A stretch of DNA of 54,248 nt from a virus, in the IMG/VR virus record IMGVR_UViG_3300046824_000127, positions 1 to 54,248 of that record. One strand, 5' to 3'. The first letter of the stretch is position 1. The number at the start of each line of letters is the position of its first letter. Positions 1-6,424 of the stretch are shown one piece after another. The position numbers and the translations under genes are program-made. Below the pieces are notes generated by a model. The model searched no databases. It was not told the DNA's origin and saw nothing but the letters and a program-made list of their open reading frames with translations.

Positions 1-127
1 CAACGACTCCGTCTCCTAGTCCAGTTCCCTTCGACCTGAGCATGTCAATAAACTGCTCAGAAAGGTGCGCATGCCGCACATCAAGGACAAGAACCTCTTC
101 GCCGCGAAGGCGCAGGTCGACGACCTC
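1..127. repeat. Terminal direct repeat, left copy (circular closure)
   Basis: These 127 bases are identical to 54122-54248. They contain the end of one gene, a 36-bp repeat and the start of the 101-residue gene at 71. The coding frames run cleanly through the junction, so the molecule is circular or circularly permuted. The length of 127 equals a common assembler k-mer, so the repeat is more likely an assembly overlap than a physical terminal repeat. Confidence 0.9.
24..59 (+). repeat. 36-bp intergenic repeat with inverted repeat
   Basis: The same 36 bases occur at 53819-53854 and again at 54145-54180, which is the circular duplicate of this copy. Each copy lies directly upstream of a small gene. 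It holds a perfect inverted repeat, TGAGCA (37-42) and TGCTCA (54-59), around an 11-nt loop. The Shine-Dalgarno follows immediately. It could be an mRNA leader hairpin, a processing site or an operator; the sequence does not decide. Confidence 0.75.
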
Positions 128-376
128 AAGGTCGCGGACCTGAAGAAGATGACGATCGAGGAGGTCGCCAAGCTGGCGATCGAGACCGACGTCATCGAGA
201 AGGAGTTGAAGGCTCACGCGAAGATCGTGAAGGACCACGTCAACCAGATCTACGCGCCCATGTGCGCGAAGAAGAAGGAGCTCGAGATCAAGTACGCCTT
301 CCTGAGCGCCAAGCTCGAGAAGGTGAAGGAAGTTAACCCCGCCGTGGGAGCGATCGCCAAGCTCGTCGGTAAGTAA
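71..376 (+). CDS. Small helical protein, unknown function
   Basis: This is a 101-residue protein rich in Lys, Glu and Ala with almost no helix breakers. It is probably all alpha-helical with coiled-coil character (for example KELKAHAKIVKDHVNQIY). The ATG at 71 is preferred because GAAAGG lies 5 nt upstream; an in-frame GTG at 65 overlaps that site. No family is recognised. It belongs to the rightward early block and follows the second copy of the 36-bp repeat, so it may be co-regulated with the gene at 53865. Confidence 0.75.
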   Translation: MPHIKDKNLFAAKAQVDDLKVADLKKMTIEEVAKLAIETDVIEKELKAHAKIVKDHVNQIYAPMCAKKKELEIKYAFLSAKLEKVKEVNPAVGAIAKLVGK

Positions 377-436
377 CAACCGACGCTTCCAGCGATAAAC
401 CACGACAATGTGGTACTACATTCGCGGTCCGCCTGA

Positions 437-458
437 TATTCCGTAACATTACGGAATA
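437..458. promoter_or_regulatory. 22-bp palindrome
   Basis: The arms TATTCCGTAA and TTACGGAATA flank a 2-base centre (CA) and match perfectly over 10 bp. The site lies 61 bases after the stop of the gene at 71. The symmetry with a tiny loop fits a dimeric repressor operator better than a terminator. No T-run follows. Confidence 0.5.
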
Positions 459-721
459 AGGTCGAACAACGGCCTCCCGCTGGGTGGGGAGACTCTAATT
501 ATTTATCCCTAGGGTCCACCCCTAACTTCAAGCCCCGTCCCCGGCGGGGAATACTGGCGCGAAGTGTGCGGGAGGGCTATAGCTCCAGAGTGAGGATCTG
601 AGTCGAAATCCATGAGTCTGCGTTGCGTCCTTGACGCGTCGTATCGCCATGCACTGCACGCGCACTCTGGGCCCTAAAACAAAAGTTAGTTTTGTAGGTC
701 CCTATTTTTCTCGATTTCTGC

Positions 722-727
722 TAGGAT
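722..727 (+). promoter_or_regulatory. Possible -10 element (TAGGAT)
   Basis: TAGGAT sits in TTTCTGCTAGGATGG, resembling TCTGGTAGAATG at 10310 and TCTGGTAGTATG at 13776. As in those two cases, a start codon (ATG at 735) lies where transcription would begin. No clear -35 hexamer is visible. It would drive the leader and the gene at 852. Confidence 0.4.
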
Positions 728-815
728 GGCAGCTATGTTGATTGACGGCTTGATCAGACTGAGAGGCATCAGCCGTGTGGCTGGCCCTCACACGACGGGA
801 CCTGATACAACATAC

Positions 816-854
816 GGAGGCCGTGCTCTAACCGGGCACGGCAGTGATGCTATG
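816..854 (+). promoter_or_regulatory. Folded ribosome binding site (SD-hairpin-AUG)
   Basis: GGAG (816-819) is separated from the ATG at 852 by 32 bases, too far for normal initiation. The spacer contains a perfect 7-bp hairpin, GCCGTGC (820-826) and GCACGGC (836-842). Folding leaves an effective spacing of about 9 nt. Phage T4 genes 25 and 38 are known to use hairpins this way. That it operates here is inference. Confidence 0.5.
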
Positions 855-1163
855 GGTGAAGTCCAGAAGACGACCGAGGGCGTGACGAAGCCGGCGATGA
901 AGGGTGACAACCTGCCGCCGACCAAGAAGAGGCAGATCGAGGCGTTCGTGCCCGAGACGCCCAACAAGACGGCCGACGGCCTGATCGAGTTCCCGTGCTG
1001 CGCCATCCTCGTGTACGCCAACGGGACGCGCATCGTCCTCCCCATCCGCCAGCCGAAGCCGTCGGCCGCGAGCGGGAAGATCAACGCGTGGGGCGGCGGC
1101 AAGATCGCCCTCGAGGACAACACGCAGGTGCAGGTCGGCATCAACCTCACCATCCTCGACTAG
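852..1163 (+). CDS. Hypothetical protein with hairpin-dependent start
   Basis: A 103-residue protein from the ATG at 852. The first half is Lys/Pro/Thr-rich and probably disordered. The second half, from about residue 45, looks like a small beta domain with alternating hydrophobics and a Gly-rich turn (INAWGGGKIALEDNTQV). No family is recognised. The frame stays open upstream to an ATG at 735 that could be used by a leaderless transcript (142 residues), but the codon choice there is atypical. A CTAGCA...TGCTAG hairpin overlaps the stop. Confidence 0.6.
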   Translation: MGEVQKTTEGVTKPAMKGDNLPPTKKRQIEAFVPETPNKTADGLIEFPCCAILVYANGTRIVLPIRQPKPSAASGKINAWGGGKIALEDNTQVQVGINLTILD

Positions 1164-1191
1164 CAGCCAGTGCTAGTCGCTGAGCCTACCA

Positions 1192-1302
1192 CCCACCCAT
1201 TGCAGGGAGACCTGCAATGCGGTGGGCGGTGCCGTTTACGGACCCGTGCCATACGGCTGGGGTCCAATCACCGGGCGGAAGCCCAAGCGGAGGAAAGCCT
1301 CC
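1192..1302 (+). promoter_or_regulatory. Structured leader of the RHH gene
   Basis: Three hairpins precede the gene at 1321. The first (1192-1226) has a perfect 9-bp CATTGCAGG/CCTGCAATG stem closed by a GAGA (GNRA-type) loop and extended by CCCACC/GGTGGG across one bulged C. The second pairs GGACCC (1240-1245) with GGGTCC (1260-1265). The third is GGAGG-AAAG-CCTCC (1289-1302), which buries an SD-like GGAGG. The real SD (1311-1314) stays free. This could be a cis-regulatory RNA. Confidence 0.5.
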
Positions 1303-1320
1303 ACAACAGCGGAGTACGCT

Positions 1321-1575
1321 ATGGCCAAGAAGGAAGACGACATCGACCCCGCCCTCAAGCGTTGGGTCACTGCGCACATGCCGGAAAAAGAGGGACCTCC
1401 ACCTGAGAAGGCGGATACGTCCTACACCATCTACGTCTCGAAGAGCGAGGCGGAGAAGATCGCGAAGATCCAGCGACAGTTCGGCACCACCCGTCAAGAG
1501 GTGATGCGGCAACTCCTCCAGGCGGGTCTCAAGCAACTCGGAAAGCTGACTGGATGGTGGACCGATGCCGAATAA
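1321..1575 (+). CDS. Ribbon-helix-helix (CopG/Arc-like) DNA-binding protein
   Basis: An 84-residue protein. Residues about 39-80 read as a ribbon-helix-helix unit: a strand YTIYVSKSEAEKI, a helix, then a turn GTTRQEVMRQLLQAGLKQ typical of the second helix of RHH repressors. Such proteins bind operators as dimers through the beta ribbon. The ATG at 1321 has GGAG six bases upstream; the open frame continues to 1222 but without an SD and through the hairpin leader. It is the best visible candidate for a phage regulator, perhaps acting on the palindromes in the control regions (inference). Confidence 0.65.
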   Translation: MAKKEDDIDPALKRWVTAHMPEKEGPPPEKADTSYTIYVSKSEAEKIAKIQRQFGTTRQEVMRQLLQAGLKQLGKLTGWWTDAE

Positions 1576-1837
1576 GACCTACTGGGTTGCGGCCCACGAG
1601 CGACGCTATCCCGGCGAAGCCGAACCGCAGTGGATCCTCATCCACGAACAGGCAGACGGTCTCTCTTGTCTCTGTGGTCTACGACCGATGTGGTGGACCG
1701 GAGACCTCGGCAAGGCGAAGTTCATGCTGAAGCGGCAAGCGAAACAGTATGCCGCCAGCCAGTTCGGGGAACTCGAGTGGGACAAGCAGAACCACGTCGC
1801 AGTTCCCGGTGGTCGACTGTGGTTGGTGCGTCCGTGA
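1565..1837 (+). CDS. Hypothetical protein, Trp-rich
   Basis: A 90-residue soluble protein with eight Trp residues and a pattern of aromatic and basic residues (PMWWTGDLGKAKFMLKRQ). It starts inside the end of the RHH gene (11-nt overlap), so translation is probably coupled. No family is recognised. Its WTGDLGKAKFM segment resembles short phage proteins of unknown function that display a modified-residue table, but this is not a firm match. Confidence 0.6.
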   Translation: MPNKTYWVAAHERRYPGEAEPQWILIHEQADGLSCLCGLRPMWWTGDLGKAKFMLKRQAKQYAASQFGELEWDKQNHVAVPGGRLWLVRP

Positions 1838-2103
1838 AGATCTACATCAGGACTCGCCGCCATGCCCTCGGTCCACCGAAGGCATTCACCACTCGCTCGC
1901 AAGCCATGGAAGTCGGTAAGCGCAAGGCTCACTGGCAGAAGCATGGACACTCAACGTGGACCTGTGAGTACGGAACCCGTGCGCACTACACCATCAACGT
2001 GGTGCACCTCGATGGGATCCGAGACACGGACATGGCTGCGATCGAGAAGCTGCGACAGGCGATCGAGCTCATCCGAGACTCGGTCGGAGAGCTGATGTCA
2101 TGA
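1834..2103 (+). CDS. Hypothetical protein
   Basis: 89 residues from a GTG that overlaps the previous stop as GTGA. The N-terminal half is basic (KIYIRTRRHALGPPKAFTTR). The C-terminal half holds an amphipathic helix (DMAAIEKLRQAIELIRDSV). There is no recognisable domain. The tight 4-nt overlaps on both sides place it in a translationally coupled operon of small genes. Confidence 0.6.
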   Translation: MKIYIRTRRHALGPPKAFTTRSQAMEVGKRKAHWQKHGHSTWTCEYGTRAHYTINVVHLDGIRDTDMAAIEKLRQAIELIRDSVGELMS

Positions 2104-2345
2104 GCCACGATCCACAGTGTGCGAAGTGCCTCGTTCTCGGGGTGCTCTGCTTCATGATCCGAGAGAGGATCCGACTGCGACGAGAGCCTAAGCTAGTTCA
2201 GCTGACGCTCCTCGCATACGACGCCGCGTCAAGCGGGTCTCACTACACTGACGAGCAGCTGATCGAGGGCGCAAGACTCCTCACCAAAGACGGATGCAGG
2301 GTCCGCATGGTGAAGGGAAGGAAGCACCCGTATGGCCGCCCGTAA
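2100..2345 (+). CDS. Hypothetical protein, N-terminal Cys pair
   Basis: 81 residues, ATGA overlap with the previous gene. It begins with a CAKC pair and a third Cys at about residue 17, then a basic helix and a segment YTDEQLIEGARLL that looks helical. Three Cys might bind metal, but a fourth ligand is not obvious. No family assigned. The end overlaps the next gene by 14 nt. Confidence 0.55.
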   Translation: MSHDPQCAKCLVLGVLCFMIRERIRLRREPKLVQLTLLAYDAASSGSHYTDEQLIEGARLLTKDGCRVRMVKGRKHPYGRP

Positions 2346-2529
2346 CCAGTGCTCGCAGTGCATCAAGCGTGCGAAGCTCTGCAAGATGTGCAAGACGTGG
2401 TTGTGCTACGACCACTACGTCAACCACAGCTGCATGATCGACAAGGGTGACCTTGACGATCCATCGGAGAAGGTGCTCGAGTACCAGATCCGCCGCGACG
2501 AGGAGTTGCGGCGAGAGGAGGACCTGTGA
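2332..2529 (+). CDS. Small zinc-finger protein
   Basis: 65 residues dominated by a metal-binding cluster at residues 7-35: CSQC, CKMC, then CYDHYVNHSC. The order of Cys and His resembles a B-box or AN1-type double finger. The C-terminal third is acidic with a run of Arg/Glu. It may act as an adaptor or host-takeover protein; there is no direct evidence. The GTGA overlap with the next gene indicates coupling. Confidence 0.6.
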   Translation: MAARNQCSQCIKRAKLCKMCKTWLCYDHYVNHSCMIDKGDLDDPSEKVLEYQIRRDEELRREEDL

Positions 2530-2837
2530 TCCCCGGCGAATTCAAAGCAGAGCTCGATCGCATCTGCAAGCTCTTCGCAGACACCGAGCGGAAGCTCAAC
2601 GAGGAGCTGATCATCAAGAAGAAGTTCGAGTGGAAGAGCGAGGCGCTCGAGTACCCGATATACTTCGAGCCTCTCCGAGGTAGGTGGCGTATCTTCTACG
2701 GCGACAAGCCCATCAACGACTGCTCTGCGGTCGAGAAGGTCGACGTCGCCGAGCAGCTCGCGGCGTTCGAAGAGGCGTACATCGTAGATCTCACCAAGCT
2801 CGCCGATAGGGCGAAGAAGGCAGGTAAGCGTGCGTAA
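2526..2837 (+). CDS. Hypothetical protein
   Basis: 103 residues starting at a GTG overlapping the preceding stop. It has an N-terminal helix with heptad-like hydrophobics (residues 4-30), a central aromatic beta-like segment (YFEPLRGRWRIFYGDKPI) and a basic C-terminal helix. The layout resembles small single-domain phage regulators, but I see no diagnostic motif. Confidence 0.6.
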   Translation: MIPGEFKAELDRICKLFADTERKLNEELIIKKKFEWKSEALEYPIYFEPLRGRWRIFYGDKPINDCSAVEKVDVAEQLAAFEEAYIVDLTKLADRAKKAGKRA

Positions 2838-3516
2838 GCACACGGTCAACACGATCCTCGCTGCCGTTGCGGCGGACTACTCCGTCGACAACCGTCGCAA
2901 GATCGCCATGAACGAGTTCGCGCAGGACGTCGGTCGGTGGGCCGAGAAGCAACTCGAGTTCATCAGCCCAATGCCACGCCAGGTGTTCGAGTGGTCTACC
3001 AGCCACAAGTGGGACGACGTCGACGAGGCTCGCAAGCGGATCACGGAGCTCGGCGAATCGGCCTCCATCGACCTGTGCAACGGGTATCGGTGGATCGGGC
3101 AGATGATGGACTGGGTGGCGACCCACATGCAGATCAACATGTCCGTGTGCTTCAAGTGTGCGGACCACGCGACGAAGGTCTATGGAAGTCTCCCGGTCTG
3201 CGAGAAGTGCTTCAAGCTCGTGAACCCGGAGCGACCCGTCAAGAAGGAGGAGATCCGCGAGGTCCAGGATCGGATCGCGGCCGTCTTCGCTCAAGCCGCC
3301 AAGCCTCGTCCTTCGCACCGCGAGGTGTGTTCCAACCGGAAGATCCGGCACTCCTTCGTCATCAAGACGCCGACCGGCTTCGTGATGTACGACGGGACCA
3401 CGGTGCCCGAGATGCACCTCGCCGACAAGTGGACTCGCCATGAGGTCGAGATCGAGCGGGCAGTGTTTGACGACCTCGGCACGCCGCTGTCGATCTTCCG
3501 AGTGGTGAAGCCGTGA
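2830..3516 (+). CDS. Hypothetical protein with zinc ribbon
   Basis: 228 residues. The first ~100 residues are helical. A four-Cys ribbon follows, CFKCADH and CEKC, about 15 residues apart (residues ~107-128). After a charged linker, the last ~60 residues look like a small beta domain (SFVIKTPTGFVMYDGTTVP). Function unknown; zinc ribbons of this type often mediate nucleic-acid or protein contacts. It starts with GTG inside the previous gene and ends at a GTGA junction. Confidence 0.6.
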   Translation: MRKHTVNTILAAVAADYSVDNRRKIAMNEFAQDVGRWAEKQLEFISPMPRQVFEWSTSHKWDDVDEARKRITELGESASIDLCNGYRWIGQMMDWVATHMQINMSVCFKCADHATKVYGSLPVCEKCFKLVNPERPVKKEEIREVQDRIAAVFAQAAKPRPSHREVCSNRKIRHSFVIKTPTGFVMYDGTTVPEMHLADKWTRHEVEIERAVFDDLGTPLSIFRVVKP

Positions 3517-3686
3517 GGCACCACATCAAGGTCAAGGCCGGCGACATCCTCGTCATCCAGGTGGACTCCGGCCGCGACTACACTGTCGAGGTCCTGCAGC
3601 ATCTGCTATGGATCTCGCCCGGCATCCCCGAAGAGAACCTCCCGGTCGAGCGGATCTCGATCAGCCACCCGAAGAAGAAGCCGTGA
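3513..3686 (+). CDS. Small hypothetical protein (57 aa)
   Basis: A 57-residue frame between two GTGA junctions, starting at GTG 3513 and ending at 3684-3686. Its sequence (MRHHIKVKAGDILVIQVDSG at the start) alternates hydrophobic and polar residues like a small beta barrel, with a Lys-rich tail. It fills exactly the space between its neighbours, which is the main support for its being real. No family is recognised. Confidence 0.6.
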   Translation: MRHHIKVKAGDILVIQVDSGRDYTVEVLQHLLWISPGIPEENLPVERISISHPKKKP

Positions 3687-3988
3687 GCGAGGGACTGATC
3701 AGCGCAGATCCAGACAACGTCTGGATCTGCGTCTCCCGACGGCGGGAGTACAAGACCCTCGAGCTCAAGTCCACCAAGGACCCGGTGAAGCTCGTCTCAC
3801 AGCTCCACCAGCTCGGGTTCAGGCAGACGTCCGGGAAGTACCGGATGGCCTGCATCTGCACCCACACGAAGAAGGAACGCAAGCGGTTGGGCGGGGATCA
3901 CGGCGCGGACTTCAACCGCCGCGTTCATCCCACGCTCTGCATCATCCTCCCGTGGGAGATCCTACGGGAACTCAGGAGGCTTGGGTGA
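3683..3988 (+). CDS. Hypothetical protein
   Basis: 101 residues from the GTG at 3683, overlapping the previous stop. A central CIC and a His/Cys-poor basic stretch (HTKKERKRLGGDHG) are seen, and the C-terminal part is helical. No domain is recognised. The frame is open further upstream, but only in the shadow of the preceding gene. Confidence 0.6.
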   Translation: MSEGLISADPDNVWICVSRRREYKTLELKSTKDPVKLVSQLHQLGFRQTSGKYRMACICTHTKKERKRLGGDHGADFNRRVHPTLCIILPWEILRELRRLG

Positions 3989-4272
3989 ACACCATGATGG
4001 TGTGGGTTGTCGAGGGAACTCCGGTCCCAGTGGAGGACGAGTTCTACCGCGACGGTGGGGTGAAGGTCCCCGAATACCGAGTCAGCTACGACTCAGCCCG
4101 CAAGCGGGTGTGGATGTGCGAGTGTCCGCACAATACGTACCGCAAGGTACAGTGCAAGCACATCATCGAATGCCTGCCCGAGCTCCGTCGCCACCAGGAG
4201 ATACTCTCCTGGTGGCACGGGCTCATCAACAGACCACTCACGCCGGAAGACCGGCTTGAGTATCTGTGCTAG
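3985..4272 (+). CDS. SWIM-type zinc-finger protein
   Basis: 95 residues. The segment CECPHNTYRKVQCKH gives CxCx9CxH, the signature of a SWIM zinc finger, a small domain used for DNA or protein binding in MULE transposases, SWI2-like ATPases and Sws1. It is almost the whole protein here, so it is a stand-alone SWIM module. It starts at a GTGA overlap. Its TAG stop lies in CTAG at 4269-4272, which also holds the stop of the convergent nuclease gene. Confidence 0.7.
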   Translation: MNTMMVWVVEGTPVPVEDEFYRDGGVKVPEYRVSYDSARKRVWMCECPHNTYRKVQCKHIIECLPELRRHQEILSWWHGLINRPLTPEDRLEYLC

Positions 4273-5192
4273 GGATCCACCATCGCCATCAGCAACGCCG
4301 GCGGCGCATTGCGCAGTTCCGGCGGGAGGATCTCATCGGCCATGATCTTCGACCACATCAGCTGCAGCTCCGACTGCAGCCTCAGCTGGAAGTCCCGGCC
4401 CACGTGACACCGGTACACGTAGATCTCCACGGTGTCCGAGTCCACGAGCAGGATCTTGTCGATCCGCCCGGAGATCTCCGACCCCGGTCCGTCGCCCATC
4501 ATCCAGGCGTACATGGCGATCTGGATCGCCCAACGCTCGGACAGGATCTCGAGCGGCTCGATCGCCCTCGCGTGCGGTCCCTCGTCGACCCAGATGGACC
4601 GACCTTCCTCCATCCGCTGGACGTAGCGGTAGGAGTATCCCGGTTCCGGCGTCGCCCTGTTCATCGCGAACGCGCCGCTGGTCTTCCAGTCCGTCACGAT
4701 GCGTCGCCCGCCGTGGAACAGCTCGAGGTCGAGCTTGCCCCAGATCGGGACGCCGTTGACCATGTGGACCTTGTCTGCCGGAGTCACCTCGATGTTGGTG
4801 ATCTGCTGCAGGAGCGTCCGCATCGCCGGCGATTCCTTGTAGGCGTGGTACGCCCGCAACCCCTCCCACAAGACGAGCTGCTCGTACTTGTCGAGCGAAC
4901 CCTTCCGCCCGAGCATGCGGGCTTCGATCCCGTCCTCGAGCATCGTGGGCGAGAGGTCGTGCCTCCCGACGGTCGACGCCAGGTGGTACTTGATGTGGGT
5001 GTCGAACACGTTGCCGACCGCCATCTGCGGGGTCTGCGCGGGTCGCGGTGGCTTGATCTCCGGCGGAGCCAAGTACCGCATCCAGAACCCCACTGGGTTC
5101 TCTCGCCAGAGCATGAAGCTCGTCGGCGAGATGTAACTGGGTTTCCCGTCCGCCTGTTTCGGAGGACCGTGCGATGGAGTGCTGCTTGTCAT
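4269..5192 (-). CDS. RecB/Cas4-like PD-(D/E)XK nuclease
   Basis: 307 residues. Motifs of the RecB-type nuclease fold are in order: an N-terminal S-x-FMLWRENPVGFW helix, VGNVFDTHIKYHL with the structural His, GKLDLELF with the metal-binding Asp, DWKTSG as the D/E-x-K motif, and IQIAMYAW giving QxxxY. Proteins of this class trim or process DNA ends in recombination. I see no four-Cys iron-sulfur cluster as in Cas4. The start has AGGAAGG six bases upstream. It is the last gene of the leftward replication-nuclease operon. Confidence 0.8.
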   Translation of the reverse strand: MTSSTPSHGPPKQADGKPSYISPTSFMLWRENPVGFWMRYLAPPEIKPPRPAQTPQMAVGNVFDTHIKYHLASTVGRHDLSPTMLEDGIEARMLGRKGSLDKYEQLVLWEGLRAYHAYKESPAMRTLLQQITNIEVTPADKVHMVNGVPIWGKLDLELFHGGRRIVTDWKTSGAFAMNRATPEPGYSYRYVQRMEEGRSIWVDEGPHARAIEPLEILSERWAIQIAMYAWMMGDGPGSEISGRIDKILLVDSDTVEIYVYRCHVGRDFQLRLQSELQLMWSKIMADEILPPELRNAPPALLMAMVDP

Positions 5193-5225
5193 GTGTTGCC
5201 TTCCTGTTGTTCGTGCTGCTGTGCG

Positions 5226-6035
5226 CTAGCCGCGCAGGTCGAGCGCGGGCAGCAGAACCCGGATCTCGGCGGCGACGTCGACCGTCCCGAAGCCTCCGGC
5301 CGACAGCTCGAACAGTCGCCTTCGGATGGCTCCCATTCGTTCGTTGGCGTGCCAGCTGGCCTTGGCGTCGCACCGGCTCAGGTGCGGATCGTACAGGATC
5401 CCGAGGACCTGGCAGACGTTCGTGAGCGACCACTTGCCGAAGTGGAGCACGCCGTCCTTCTGCATGTTGTACGCGGTCGTCGCGGTGTCCTGGTAGTGGT
5501 AGTCGAACATCATGCCCCACGGGATGTCGATGCCCGCGTACGTCAGCTGCTTGAGGAACGGGACGTCGAACGGTCCCACGTTGTGGCCGACGAGGTGGAA
5601 CTGCGGCGAGCCGATCGATTTCCACCAGGCGAGCAAGCGTTCCGCGGCCTCCTTGATCGGCACGCCCTCCGAGGGGTTCAGGCCGTTGGCCTGCAACGCT
5701 CTCGGGTGGATGCCCATCGGCATGTCGAAGCGGTTCTTGCGATCGGTGCCGATCACCCGCTGCGAGAAGCACGGACCCGTGGGATGCCACAGGTCGATCC
5801 CCAGAATGGGGTTGAGCTCCGGATCCAACCCTCCGGTTTCGGTATCCAACGCGATGTCCATGACGCGAACCTCCTGAACGTGAACCTCTCTTCCAGCCAT
5901 CCCGATGCCCTCCTCGGCGAGGAGAGACCAAGTCGTCGGGTTGTTGGGACACAACGGCGCGTGCTCTTCAACACGCTCACGGCTCAGATGACTTGTGTGG
6001 TACTCCAACCCACCGCAGCAGTCCAGCCTTCTCAT
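5226..6035 (-). CDS. DnaQ-like 3'-5' exonuclease with N-terminal zinc segment
   Basis: 269 residues if translated from the ATG that overlaps the upstream stop (ATGA at 6032-6035). Exonuclease motifs: ALDTETGGL (ExoI), HNVGPFDVPFL (ExoII) and HLSRCDA (ExoIII, H-x4-D), so all DEDDh ligands are present. The first ~58 residues hold a CC...H...H...C pattern that may bind zinc. A second start (ATG ending at 5861) has AGGAGG eight bases upstream and would make a 211-residue exonuclease alone. Both forms may be made. It probably acts in replication or repair. Confidence 0.8.
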   Translation of the reverse strand: MRRLDCCGGLEYHTSHLSRERVEEHAPLCPNNPTTWSLLAEEGIGMAGREVHVQEVRVMDIALDTETGGLDPELNPILGIDLWHPTGPCFSQRVIGTDRKNRFDMPMGIHPRALQANGLNPSEGVPIKEAAERLLAWWKSIGSPQFHLVGHNVGPFDVPFLKQLTYAGIDIPWGMMFDYHYQDTATTAYNMQKDGVLHFGKWSLTNVCQVLGILYDPHLSRCDAKASWHANERMGAIRRRLFELSAGGFGTVDVAAEIRVLLPALDLRG

Positions 6036-6424
6036 GGCTTGAACTCCTTCACGGTGTATTTCCACCAGTTGGGCTTCTCGAATAGGAGTGGGTAGTCATG
6101 CATCGTCTCGAGGATCCAGATCCCGACGCCATGCGTCTGGAAGTCGATGAACACCCGGTACTGGTCTGGCGTCAACTTGCCGGTCTTCGGTCGCTTCGTC
6201 TCGATGAAGCGCTGGCCGAACTCCGCGTGCGATGCGAAGACGTCCGGCCAACCGGTCATCGAGTCATGCATGACGGTGATCTTCCTCACCATCCAACCTC
6301 GAGCCATCATGAAGTCGCGGAGCTCGCGGTAATGATCCTTCTCGAGCATCACACCATCTTTACCAGAACCGGCGAGCTTCTGCGGTTGGACCTTGCGAGA
6401 TCCTTTCCTACCCCAGGGGTTCAT
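6032..6424 (-). CDS. VRR-NUC domain nuclease
   Basis: 130 residues. The core GWPDVFASH, then RFIETKRPKTGKLTPDQYRV, gives the PD...ExK pattern and the LTPDQ tail of VRR-NUC (Pfam) nucleases. Stand-alone phage VRR-NUC proteins are thought to act as structure-specific nucleases, resolving replication or recombination intermediates. The start directly follows the stop of the upstream gene. The downstream ATGA overlap couples it to the exonuclease. Confidence 0.85.
   Translation of the reverse strand: MNPWGRKGSRKVQPQKLAGSGKDGVMLEKDHYRELRDFMMARGWMVRKITVMHDSMTGWPDVFASHAEFGQRFIETKRPKTGKLTPDQYRVFIDFQTHGVGIWILETMHDYPLLFEKPNWWKYTVKEFKP

Larger units (their letters stand above)
377..851 (+). other. Long non-coding stretch and structured leader
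   Basis: About 475 bases without a convincing gene. They hold a 22-bp palindrome (437-458), a hairpin-prone CTCCC...GGGGAG segment near 475-490 followed by an AT stretch, a possible promoter with TAGGAT at 722-727, and a leader with a folded ribosome site (816-854). An open frame from 735 runs into the downstream gene, but its codons (AGA, TTG, ACA, CTA) are unlike the neighbours, so I read it as untranslated leader. Confidence 0.55.

Noticed and set aside
560-640. Possible tRNA (GGGCTATAGCTCCAGAGTG...GAGTCGAAATCC)
   Set aside because: A D-arm-like start and a TCGAAATCC-like box are present, but acceptor, anticodon and T stems cannot be paired together.
1222-1320. N-terminal extension of the RHH protein
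   Set aside because: The frame is open but runs through a dense hairpin leader, has no SD, and the ATG at 1321 has a well-spaced one.
4266-6095. 609-codon open frame on the plus strand
   Set aside because: It lies opposite the nuclease and exonuclease genes, has no domain-like sequence and is rich in Arg/His/Pro/Leu. It results from third-codon bias of the real genes.
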